Below, in pieces: positions 27,603 through 35,053 of a DNA stretch of 64,000 nucleotides (position 1 is the stretch's first letter; every line of letters begins with the position of its first letter). The DNA lies in the NCBI GenBank assembly GCA_963760285.1, contig CAVXCI010000004.1, forward strand, positions 186,001 through 250,000. The letters run 5' to 3'. Origin of the DNA: PALSA-278 sp963760285. GTDB taxonomy: Bacteria > Acidobacteriota > Terriglobia > Acidiferrales > UBA7541. The notes under the pieces are model-generated. The model was not told the origin of the DNA, searched no databases, and was given only the letters and a program-made list of their open reading frames with translations. Position numbers and translations under genes: made by a program.

Positions 27603-28692
27603 CATCATCGCAACACCCGATCTGCGTCCTCGTGAAGCCGTGGGGCGTCCGCAGCGCGAAACCACGCCGCGCGATCACCCTCTGGTGCAGCTGACTCTCG
27701 TGCGCATGCGCGAATTTTTGCGCGAGCCGGAAGCGCTGTTCTGGGTTTTCGTCTTCCCCATTCTGCTGGCTGCGGGGCTGGGCATCGCCTTCCGCAACCG
27801 TCCCGCGGATGTCCTGCAAATCGCGACGGTTACGCCGCAGTTGGCGCGTTCGTTGGGGCAGGAAAAGCTATTGGATGTGGAGCAACTCGACCCCGCCGCC
27901 GCCGAAGAAGCTCTACGCACCGGAAAGGTAGCGCTGCTGGTAACGCCCGGGCCGAATGGCGCAGTCGTCTATCATTACGACGATACCAACCCCGAAGGCC
28001 GCACCGCCCGCATGTTGGCGGACCGCGCCATCCAGCAGGCCGCCGGCCGCGTGAATCCGGTTGTCTCCAGCAACCAGATGATGCGTGAACCGGGATCGCG
28101 CTACATAGACTTCCTCCTGCCCGGTTTGCTGGGAATGAATCTGATGGGCAGCGCCATATGGGGAATGGGTTTCGCCATCGTGGACGCGCGGCGAAAAAAA
28201 TTAATGAAGCGATTGATCGCCACGCCCATGCCCAAACATTACTATCTGCTGTCGTTCGTGCTGTCGCGCCTGCTCCTGCTGGTCCTGGAAGTTGTGCTGT
28301 TGCTGGGCTTTGGTGTATTGGCGTTCAAAGTTCCCTTGCGCGGTTCGCTGGTGGACCTGGTGATTCTATGCATCATGGGTTCGCTCTGCTTCAGCGCATT
28401 GGGATTGCTGATTGCTTCGCGCGCTCGCACCATCGAAGCTGCATCGGGAATCATGAACGTGGTAATGATGCCCATGTGGATCGCTTCCGGCGTGTTTTTC
28501 TCCGCCGCGCGTTTCCCGCACGTCGTGCAACCCATCATCAAGGCGCTCCCGTTGACGGCGGTGATAGACGCGCTGCGCGCCAACATGCTGCAAGGCGCAA
28601 ATTTGGCGCAGGTTGTCCCGGAAATGGCGGTAATGGGTATCTGGCTGGTAGTCTGCTTCGCGCTGGCGCTGAAACTCTTCCGCTGGCGCTAA
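27595..28692 (+). CDS. ABC-2 type transporter permease
   Basis: A 365-residue membrane protein. One helix lies near 45-62 (ALFWVFVFPILLAAGLGIAF), then an extracytoplasmic domain of about 100 residues. A cluster of five helices follows from about residue 170, including ARRKKLMKRLIATP, typical of ABC-2 permeases (YhhJ/DrrB-like). The ATG at 27595 lies inside the last codons of the ATPase gene. It forms the membrane half of the exporter. Substrate unknown. Confidence 0.88.
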   Translation: MSDIIATPDLRPREAVGRPQRETTPRDHPLVQLTLVRMREFLREPEALFWVFVFPILLAAGLGIAFRNRPADVLQIATVTPQLARSLGQEKLLDVEQLDPAAAEEALRTGKVALLVTPGPNGAVVYHYDDTNPEGRTARMLADRAIQQAAGRVNPVVSSNQMMREPGSRYIDFLLPGLLGMNLMGSAIWGMGFAIVDARRKKLMKRLIATPMPKHYYLLSFVLSRLLLLVLEVVLLLGFGVLAFKVPLRGSLVDLVILCIMGSLCFSALGLLIASRARTIEAASGIMNVVMMPMWIASGVFFSAARFPHVVQPIIKALPLTAVIDALRANMLQGANLAQVVPEMAVMGIWLVVCFALALKLFRWR

Positions 28693-28786
28693 CGCCCGGG
28701 GCGGTCATGTGCGCGAATCCAATTTATCCACCCTTCGTTGTGGTGTAGACTCTGCCAACGGTAGCCGGAAAAATCCGCTGCGCTTG

Positions 28787-30589
28787 ATGGCCTCCAACAC
28801 TTCGCCAACCACAACTCCCGCAGACGAATACGCCCGGCGTTTGAGTGCCCGCGAGGCGCAGGTCAGGCACTACGAAACTCTGCACGCCCGCATTGCCAAC
28901 GCGCGGCTTTTTGTCGCCGTGACGGCGGTCTTGATTGCCTGGCTCGCTTTCGCGCGTAATGACCTATCCGCGTGGTGGCTGGCCGTGCCTGTTCTAGCCT
29001 TTCTGTGCCTCGCTGTGTACCACTCCCGCGTTCTGCATTCGCTGGTGCGCGCTTGCCGCGCTGCGGACGTCTATCGCCACGGCCTGGCGCGAATCGAAGA
29101 TCGCTGGGCGGGCATGGGACCAGACGGCGACCGCTTCCGTGATCCGCATCATCTCTATTCCGAGGACCTCGATCTCTTCGGCAGCGGTGGACTATTCCAG
29201 CTTCTTTGCACCGCTCGCACGCGTATGGGCGAGGAAACCATCGCGCGTTGGCTTCTCCATCCGGCGGATACGACCGTCATCCAGCAGCGCCACGCCGCCA
29301 TCTCCGAGCTGCGCGGCAATCTCGATTTCCGCGAAGCTCTCGCCGTGCTCGGCAAGGACGCAGCCGCCGGCGTCTATCCCGATGCGCTTCTCCAATGGGC
29401 GGAAGCGCCCAATCAATTGCCCGGCCGCGCCATGCAAGTGCTCGCAGCCATACTGCCCATTTTAGCGGTGGCCGGCGCGCTGGTATGGAGTGAATCGCGT
29501 GTCTTATCGCCATTTCTTGTGGTGGTGCTGATTGAATCCATTCTGCTATTCACCTTGAAGAACCGCGTGGAAAACGTGATCCGCGCCACGGAGGAGGCCT
29601 TCGGCGACCTTGGTCTGCTCTCCGAGGTTTTGGCCCGCATGGAACAGGAGAGTTTTGCTTCGTCGCTGTTGCAAGGTTTGGGCCAGGAGCTTTCCTCCCA
29701 TCACGTGACCGGCTCCGCGGCCATCGCGCGGCTGAAGAGAATCGCGCAATTCATCGAATCGCGAAGGAATCAGTTCGTGCGACTCGTCAACGTGCCCCTG
29801 CTCTATTCGCTCCAGTTTGCGTTCCTGGCTGAACGGTGGCGGCAAAAGCATGGGCACGCCGTCCGCCGCTGGGTTGCCGCCGTGGGCAATGTGGAGGCGC
29901 TGGTGGCATTCGCCGCGTACAGCTACGAGCATCCCGCCGATCCGAATCCTGAATTCCTCGCGGGAGACGCAACCATCCGTGCCGAAGAACTGGGGCACCC
30001 GCTGATTCCCGCCGCCCAATGTGTACGCAATGATGTGACCATCGGCGACAACGTCCGCATGTTGCTGATCAGCGGCTCAAACATGTCCGGCAAGAGCACC
30101 CTCCTTCGCGCCATGGGGATTAATGTTGTCATGGCCATGGCTGGCGGGCCGGTCCGCGCGCGGCGCTTGCGGCTTACTCCATTGCAATTGGGCGCCAGCA
30201 TTCGTATCAACGATTCGCTGCAGGAAGGCAGCTCGCGTTTTTATGCGGAGATCACCCGGTTGCGCGCGATTGTGGGCCTCGCCGGTGGCGCTCCTTCGCT
30301 ACTTTTCCTTCTGGACGAATTGCTCCAGGGTACCAACTCCATGGATCGCCGCATCGGCGCGGAGGGAGTCCTTCATGCGCTGATTGAACGCGGCTCCATT
30401 GGCATGGTGACCACACACGATCTCGCCCTTACGGAAATCGCCGCGACACTTGGCGATCGCATGACCAATTGGCATTTCCAGGATGATCTGAAGGATGGCC
30501 AAATGCTTTTCGATTACCGTCTCCGTGAAGGCGTGGTACAGAAGAGCAATGGCCTGGGGCTGATGCGGTCCATCGGACTGGATGTCTAA
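28787..30589 (+). CDS. MutS-like ATPase with membrane segments
   Basis: The C-terminal half is a MutS-family ATPase: Walker A SGSNMSGKST at about 429-438, the segment RINDSLQEGSSRFYAEI, Walker B LLFLLDELLQGTNS, and TTHDLALTEIA. The usual MutS mismatch-recognition domain is absent. Instead there are hydrophobic pairs at about 42-56 and 62-78 and again at 216-232 and 241-257, suggesting membrane anchoring. This architecture is a known but uncharacterised branch of MutS relatives in acidobacteria and Bacteroidetes; a role in canonical mismatch repair is unlikely. ATG 28787 is preferred over an upstream in-frame start at 28709. It follows the ABC permease by 94 bases. Confidence 0.82.
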   Translation: MASNTSPTTTPADEYARRLSAREAQVRHYETLHARIANARLFVAVTAVLIAWLAFARNDLSAWWLAVPVLAFLCLAVYHSRVLHSLVRACRAADVYRHGLARIEDRWAGMGPDGDRFRDPHHLYSEDLDLFGSGGLFQLLCTARTRMGEETIARWLLHPADTTVIQQRHAAISELRGNLDFREALAVLGKDAAAGVYPDALLQWAEAPNQLPGRAMQVLAAILPILAVAGALVWSESRVLSPFLVVVLIESILLFTLKNRVENVIRATEEAFGDLGLLSEVLARMEQESFASSLLQGLGQELSSHHVTGSAAIARLKRIAQFIESRRNQFVRLVNVPLLYSLQFAFLAERWRQKHGHAVRRWVAAVGNVEALVAFAAYSYEHPADPNPEFLAGDATIRAEELGHPLIPAAQCVRNDVTIGDNVRMLLISGSNMSGKSTLLRAMGINVVMAMAGGPVRARRLRLTPLQLGASIRINDSLQEGSSRFYAEITRLRAIVGLAGGAPSLLFLLDELLQGTNSMDRRIGAEGVLHALIERGSIGMVTTHDLALTEIAATLGDRMTNWHFQDDLKDGQMLFDYRLREGVVQKSNGLGLMRSIGLDV

Positions 30590-30769
30590 TAGGGGTGCCA
30601 CCTGAGGCAGCATCGCTGAATCATTTTTGCCACCGTGGCTGGCGATTCAGATATCTTTGTAGCCCAGCTCATTGCGGAAACCATCAATGAAAATTGGATA
30701 GCAGTCCTGTTTTCGAGGACGCATTACGTTTACTGGTGTATTGTTTGGTCTGGCTGGGGGAATAGGCGC

Positions 30770-31609
30770 ATGCGCGGTTTCGCGGGCAGAATCGGAACGG
30801 CTTTCGGGCTTGGACTTCTTGCCATTCTCATTGCGGGAGTGGCCGGCGGAATTTGGAATGCCCTGATTCGCGCCAATCTGGCCACCACCCCTCGCGTTCC
30901 GTGGTCCATCGTCCCCATGGGCGCGCTGCTGTGGTTCATGTGGAAGTATCTGGACGGAAAATGGTGGCCGCAAAGCACGTCGGAAGCGCGCCACCGGTTC
31001 CTGCGCGCAAATCGCGTGTCCCTGCGTGTCCATGCCTGGGCTTTCCTTGCGGGCGCATTTTCCATCGCCGCGCTGGCGGGACTTTGGATCGTCTTCTCCC
31101 AGTTGGTGAAGATGCCGCCAGACGTCCTGCCCGACGTTGCCGGCGATCCCCTCACCACGGTAATCCCCATGCTGGCCATGGCCGCGCTGGTGGCTCCGCT
31201 TTCCGAGGAAGCCGGTTTCCGCGGTTACTGCCAGACGGCGGCGGAAGCTGAATTTCGTCCCACCATAGCCATTATGTTTTCGTCGTTTTTCTTCATGCTG
31301 GCGCACATCAATCACGGCCTCTTCTGGCCGAAGCTCATCGTGTATTTCCTGGTGGGAGCGGTTTTCGGCGCCATCGCCTTTCTCACGGATTCCATCCTCC
31401 CGGTCATCCCCGTTCATATTCTTGGCGACCTGACGTTCTTTATTTTCGTGTGGCGACGCGACGCCGTCCGCCATCTGATTTGGGAAGCCCCCAGCGACCG
31501 CTGGTTCTGGCTCCATGTGATACAGGCCATTGTCTTCGCGGTGCTCGCAATTCTGGCGTTTACCGGTCTGGCCCAGCGTGGCGAGGCCGACTTCCGCGTT
31601 CGCGGCTAG
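30770..31609 (+). CDS. CPBP (CAAX/Abi) family intramembrane metalloprotease
   Basis: About 279 residues with six to eight membrane helices. Family motifs are present: SEEAGFRGY (EExxxR), then MLAHINHG and later a HILGD segment, supplying the metal-binding Glu/His residues. Members cut prenylated peptides, mature bacteriocins or act in stress signalling; no partner gene is nearby. The start ATG 30770 is chosen because it opens directly into a basic-hydrophobic N-terminus; upstream codons are not conserved in character. This is the last host gene before the rnpB-derived repeat that bounds the island. Confidence 0.85.
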   Translation: MRGFAGRIGTAFGLGLLAILIAGVAGGIWNALIRANLATTPRVPWSIVPMGALLWFMWKYLDGKWWPQSTSEARHRFLRANRVSLRVHAWAFLAGAFSIAALAGLWIVFSQLVKMPPDVLPDVAGDPLTTVIPMLAMAALVAPLSEEAGFRGYCQTAAEAEFRPTIAIMFSSFFFMLAHINHGLFWPKLIVYFLVGAVFGAIAFLTDSILPVIPVHILGDLTFFIFVWRRDAVRHLIWEAPSDRWFWLHVIQAIVFAVLAILAFTGLAQRGEADFRVRG

Positions 31610-31672
31610 TCTTTACACACTTCCCCCTCGCGCAATTGAATTCAAAAATGAATGCTGAAGAACGAATGAAGT

Positions 31673-31697
31673 TGCGGGCGGAGCTATAAGCCGGATT
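31673..31697 (-). repeat. att direct repeat, distal copy (rnpB 3' end)
   Basis: The sequence TGCGGGCGGAGC...AAGCCGGATT is identical over 25 bases to the 3' end of rnpB at 52663-52687. It marks the far boundary of the island. Beyond it (31698-31765) a weaker resemblance to the rnpB 3' domain seems to continue. The rest of 31610-31869 has no gene. Confidence 0.88.
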
Positions 31698-31869
31698 CTC
31701 TGGCCAGGTATTCGCAACTCCCGCCCCATCTGCATCTTGCTGTAAACGCAAACATTCCCAAAACACACGAAGTGTCAATAGTGGCAATTCTGTCAGCAAC
31801 GGCAGGATTCGTTGCACAGTTTTTGCACACTCAGCAGGCGGCATTTCCGACAGGCGAGCTAAACGGAAA

Positions 31870-32451
31870 ATGAAAATTGAGAACGTCAAACCTGACTCGT
31901 TGAATCCTGCGGCCTACAACCCGCGGCGCGAAATGACCGTGCGCGAAATGGACGCGCTGCGCGCCAGCATCCGTGAATATGGCTTCGTCGAGCCCATCGT
32001 GGTGCAGAAGGAAGGCCGCGTCGTTGTCGGCGGACACCAACGACTCAAGGCCGCCATCGCGGAAGGAATGAAGACCGTGCCGGCGGTCATCCTGAACGTT
32101 ACCGACAGGCGCGCCAAAGTTTTGAATCTTGCACTCAATAAGATTCGCAGCGATTTTACGCTCGATGGCCTGATGGCCGTGTTGAGCGAATTGGAGGAGC
32201 AGGACAAAACTCTGGCTGGTTTTGACGAGGACGACCTGGAGGAATTGGCTGCTGCATTTAATGAGAAGGCCCTCGCAGAGGAAATCGGCGCCGACCGTGA
32301 GCCGATCCTGCACCACGACTTGATTTTTGAGACCGAAGAAGAGCAGCAAGCCTACTTCAAATTCATGGCCCACGTTCGGAAACGGTACAAGGCCGCCACA
32401 TTCTCGGCCAGCTTGGCGACATTCATTCGGGAGCTACTTCCTAATGTCTAG
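31870..32451 (+). CDS. ParB/sulfiredoxin-fold protein, IbrB-like
   Basis: A 193-residue protein with a ParB N-terminal domain. AAYNPRR lies near residues 14-20, SIREYGFVEPIVVQ at 33-46, and the ParB box GGHQR at 54-58. The C-terminus is helical and acidic (FDEDDLEELAAAF) with no ParB DNA-binding HTH recognised. Its last codons overlap the start of a PAPS-reductase-like gene. Adjacent ParB-like and PAPS-reductase-like genes form the IbrB/IbrA pair of E. coli and are common in phages, where their biochemical role is unsettled. This domain class can bind CTP or act as a nuclease or phosphotransferase; the activity here is unknown. It is the first gene inside the island. Confidence 0.85.
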   Translation: MKIENVKPDSLNPAAYNPRREMTVREMDALRASIREYGFVEPIVVQKEGRVVVGGHQRLKAAIAEGMKTVPAVILNVTDRRAKVLNLALNKIRSDFTLDGLMAVLSELEEQDKTLAGFDEDDLEELAAAFNEKALAEEIGADREPILHHDLIFETEEEQQAYFKFMAHVRKRYKAATFSASLATFIRELLPNV

Positions 32452-33544
32452 GTTCAAGAAGCCACTCGGCGTCAATGTGCTGACCGCAGCCCGCGCGCGG
32501 ATCCGCCACATCTACGATATTTTCGATACCGTGGTGGTGAATTTCAGCGGCGGAAAAGATTCGCTCGTCTGCCTGCACTTGGCGCGCGAGGTCTGCGAAG
32601 AGCGCGGCACCTTACCTGTCAACGTGATTTTCAGGGACGAAGAACTGATCCCCGATGAGGTCATTGACTTCGTAAATTCCTATCGTTTGCAACCGTGGAT
32701 TTCAATGCGTTGGTACGCAGTGCCTACCACGAGCAGCAAATTCATCTGCGGCACTTCAAATTCGATCATCCTGTGGGACCCGGATCGTGAACACATTCGG
32801 CCGGTGCCCCCTTGGGCCATCACGCTCAAGCCGGACGACACTCGAGTTTTCTCGCAATCCAGCATGGACAGTTTCACCGTGCGCGGCTACCGAGGGAAAG
32901 TGGCCTACGTCAAGGGCATCCGGGCGCAGGAAAGCCTCACGCGCTACCGCAGCGTGGTGAACAAGCTCAATGAGAATTACATCACGCGCGCCGGCAACGA
33001 CGCCAAAACCGCGAATGCTTGCGTCCAATCTTGCAAACCCATCTACGATTGGAGTGAGAACGACGTTTTCAAATTCCTGCATGACAACCGGATTGCGTGG
33101 GCGCCGCTCTACAATGCCCAGCACTTGACCGGCAAGAGCTTGCGAATCAGTACGCCTCTGCACGGTGAGGCGGCGAAGGGCTTGCGCACACTACGCGCCG
33201 AATCGCCGGCATTCTATGAGCGCCTGGTGACGCTGTTCCCTGACATTCAGGCCCAGGAGCGTTACGGCCGCGACGTGGACCGCAACCACATGGGTGAAGA
33301 CTACCTCGCAGATGGATTCGATGGCTGCCTGCGATTCATCCGTGAACGCATCACGGACCCAAAGCGCAAAGCCCAAGCTCTGAAAACCTACCGGACGCAG
33401 AAAGACCTAGCGCGCAACAGCCCGGAATCGTACACGCCCAAGGTGTTACTCGATCATTTGCAGCGTGGGAACTTTCACCGAGTGATCATCCCAGTAAGGA
33501 GCCGAAGCCATGAAAAAGCCAAAGCCGCAAGCGAAATCAGTTGA
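32444..33544 (+). CDS. PAPS-reductase-like (adenine nucleotide alpha hydrolase) protein, IbrA-like
   Basis: The PP-loop SGGKDS at 35-40 places this 366-residue protein in the PAPS reductase/ATP-sulfurylase fold. DWSENDVFKFL lies in the second half, as in phage and IbrA/DUF3440 members. The catalytic CGLH tail of true PAPS reductases was not found, so assimilatory sulfate reduction is unlikely. The ATG at 32444 overlaps the preceding ParB gene by 8 bases (ATGTCTAG), and the next gene starts 35 bases before this one ends, so all three are one transcript. A role with the ParB protein in nucleotide or DNA modification, or in regulation, is inferred from pairing only. Confidence 0.87.
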   Translation: MSRFKKPLGVNVLTAARARIRHIYDIFDTVVVNFSGGKDSLVCLHLAREVCEERGTLPVNVIFRDEELIPDEVIDFVNSYRLQPWISMRWYAVPTTSSKFICGTSNSIILWDPDREHIRPVPPWAITLKPDDTRVFSQSSMDSFTVRGYRGKVAYVKGIRAQESLTRYRSVVNKLNENYITRAGNDAKTANACVQSCKPIYDWSENDVFKFLHDNRIAWAPLYNAQHLTGKSLRISTPLHGEAAKGLRTLRAESPAFYERLVTLFPDIQAQERYGRDVDRNHMGEDYLADGFDGCLRFIRERITDPKRKAQALKTYRTQKDLARNSPESYTPKVLLDHLQRGNFHRVIIPVRSRSHEKAKAASEIS

Positions 33545-33704
33545 ATACGACATTGCCCTTGAGCCCATTTCCAAAGTGGAATGGCGCCAAGCCGAATCTC
33601 TGCACGCCAACGACTACAATCCCAACGTCGTAATCACTCCCGAACTGCGTTTGGTCGAACTGTCAATCTTGCGGCATGGCTGGATTCAGCCTCTCATCAT
33701 CCGC
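33510..33704 (+). pseudogene. ParB-like domain gene truncated by IS insertion
   Basis: AAGGAG eight bases before ATG 33510 starts a reading frame with LHANDYNPNVV and LSILRHGWIQPLIIR, the first half of a ParB domain before the ParB box. The IS3-family element begins at 33705, and the frame stops at once inside it (TGA at 33705-33707). The missing half was not found elsewhere in the window. Third gene of the operon; in phages such triplets (ParB, PAPS reductase, ParB) commonly precede packaging genes, which are absent here. Confidence 0.75.
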
Positions 33705-33769
33705 TGACGTGACTGGCATTGTTTGTACCAGCGGGAGTGAGAGAAAATTCACTCTGGAGGGAAGCTGGT

Positions 33770-34048
33770 ATGCCGAACAGGAAACACAAGCCGGAGCAAA
33801 TCGTCGCGCTGCTGCGGCAGATTGAAGTGGGTATCGCCAACGGAAAGACCACCCCGCAAGCCTGCCGGGAAGTGGAGATCACCGAGCAGACCTACTACCG
33901 CTGGCGGAAAGAGTACGGCGGTTTGAAGCTGAACCAGGCCAAGCGGCTGAAGGACCTGGAGAGGGAAAACACCAAGTTGAAGCGTCTGGTGGCGGAGCTG
34001 TCGCTGGAGAAGCAAATTTTGAAGGACGTGGCAGAGGGAAACTTCTAA
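33770..34048 (+). CDS. IS3-family transposase OrfA (HTH protein), copy 1
   Basis: 92 residues from ATG 33770 with a helix-turn-helix (PEQIVALLRQIEVGI ... TYYRWRKEYGG) and a C-terminal leucine-zipper-like helix (LKDLERENTKLKRLVAEL) for multimerisation. The heptamer G-GGA-AAC at 34036-34042, just before the stop, is a classic -1 slip site in the correct frame. It should yield a fused OrfAB transposase. Confidence 0.9.
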   Translation: MPNRKHKPEQIVALLRQIEVGIANGKTTPQACREVEITEQTYYRWRKEYGGLKLNQAKRLKDLERENTKLKRLVAELSLEKQILKDVAEGNF

Positions 34049-34071
34049 GCCCTGAGCGGCGGCGTTGTGCG

Positions 34072-34914
34072 GTGGAGCAGGTGCGCGCCAGGTACGCAGT
34101 GAGTGAGCGGCATGCTTGCCGGCTGCTGGGGCAGGGGCGAGGGACACAACGTTACGAACCGCTGACGCGGACCGATGAGGATGCGCTGACGCGAGACATC
34201 ATCCACCTGGCCAGCGACTACGGACGCTATGGGTACCGGCGGATCACCGTAAAGCTGCGCGAGGCGGGCTGGGAAGTGAGTCAGGACCGGGTGCAGCGGA
34301 TCTGGCGGCGGGAAGGGCTGAAAGTGCCGCACAAACAAAGGGCGAGAAGACGGCTGTGGTTAAACGACGGGTCCTGCGTGCGGCTGCGGCCGGAGCGGGC
34401 GAACCAGGTGTGGAGCTATGACTTCGTGAGTGCTATGACGCATGACGGAAGAACGCTGCGGATGTTGGTGCTGATCGACGAGTACACACGGGAATGCTTG
34501 GCGATCCGCGTGGCGCGGCGGCTGGGGAGCTACGAGGTGATCGAAACGCTGGCGGAGGTGATGCTGTGGCGGGGAATCCCGCAACACATTCGCTCCGACA
34601 ATGGTCCGGAGTTCGTAGCCAAGGCCCTGAGGAGCTGGCTGGCGAGCTTGGGGACAGGGCCGCTGTACATCGAGCCGGGCAGTCCGTGGGAGAACGGGTA
34701 CTGCGAAAGCTTCAACGGGAAGCTGCGGGATGAATGCTTGAATGGAGAGATTTTCTACTCGCTGAAGGAAGCGCAGATCGTGGTGGAGCAGTTCCGGGTG
34801 GAGTACAACACGAAGCGGCCACACAGCGCGCTGGGCTATAGGCCGCCAGCGCCGGCGGCCTATAGCCCCCTGGTTCCACCGAATTTCACTTCACAGCCAC
34901 AGGCTGTGATATAA
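34072..34914 (+). CDS. IS3-family transposase OrfB (DDE integrase core), copy 1
   Basis: A 280-residue rve-type catalytic domain: HTH_21-like N-terminus (YGRYGYRRITVKL), then the DDE triad, with Asp in WSYDFVSAM, Asp in RSDNGPEFV and Glu in YCESFNGKLRDE. The GTG at 34072 may not be a real start, as the frame is open upstream and can be entered by -1 slippage from orfA. All catalytic residues are intact, so the copy may be active. Confidence 0.92.
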   Translation: MEQVRARYAVSERHACRLLGQGRGTQRYEPLTRTDEDALTRDIIHLASDYGRYGYRRITVKLREAGWEVSQDRVQRIWRREGLKVPHKQRARRRLWLNDGSCVRLRPERANQVWSYDFVSAMTHDGRTLRMLVLIDEYTRECLAIRVARRLGSYEVIETLAEVMLWRGIPQHIRSDNGPEFVAKALRSWLASLGTGPLYIEPGSPWENGYCESFNGKLRDECLNGEIFYSLKEAQIVVEQFRVEYNTKRPHSALGYRPPAPAAYSPLVPPNFTSQPQAVI

Positions 34915-35053
34915 GGACTCTCTCACTGGAACTGGTACAAAAGATCGGTCCGGTCAAGGTACCCGACGCGCTGAGGTTTTGAGCTACGCGGATCATAGGA
35001 CCGTCTGCGTACACCCAAGACGGCCCTATAGTTCATCCGCCTCAGGCGCCGGC

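Larger units (their letters stand above)
33705..34956 (+). mobile_element. IS3-family insertion sequence, copy 1 (complete, 1,252 bp)
   Basis: The two ends form imperfect inverted repeats beginning TGAC and sharing TTTGTACCAG and GTGAGAG. Inside are orfA and orfB of an IS3-type transposase with a slippery heptamer between them. Comparison with copy 2 (49243-50492, opposite strand) fixes both ends. No obvious target duplication flanks it (CGC on one side, AGG on the other), so the flanks were probably rearranged after insertion. The orfB tail (SQPQAVI) matches the remnant at 42846 better than copy 2, marking a distinct subtype. Confidence 0.88.

Noticed and set aside
31870..33544. A Dnd-type DNA phosphorothioation system
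   Set aside because: Only the PAPS-reductase fold is shared with DndC; no cysteine desulfurase or DndB, DndD or DndE genes are present, and the ParB/PAPS-reductase pair fits IbrAB-like genes better.
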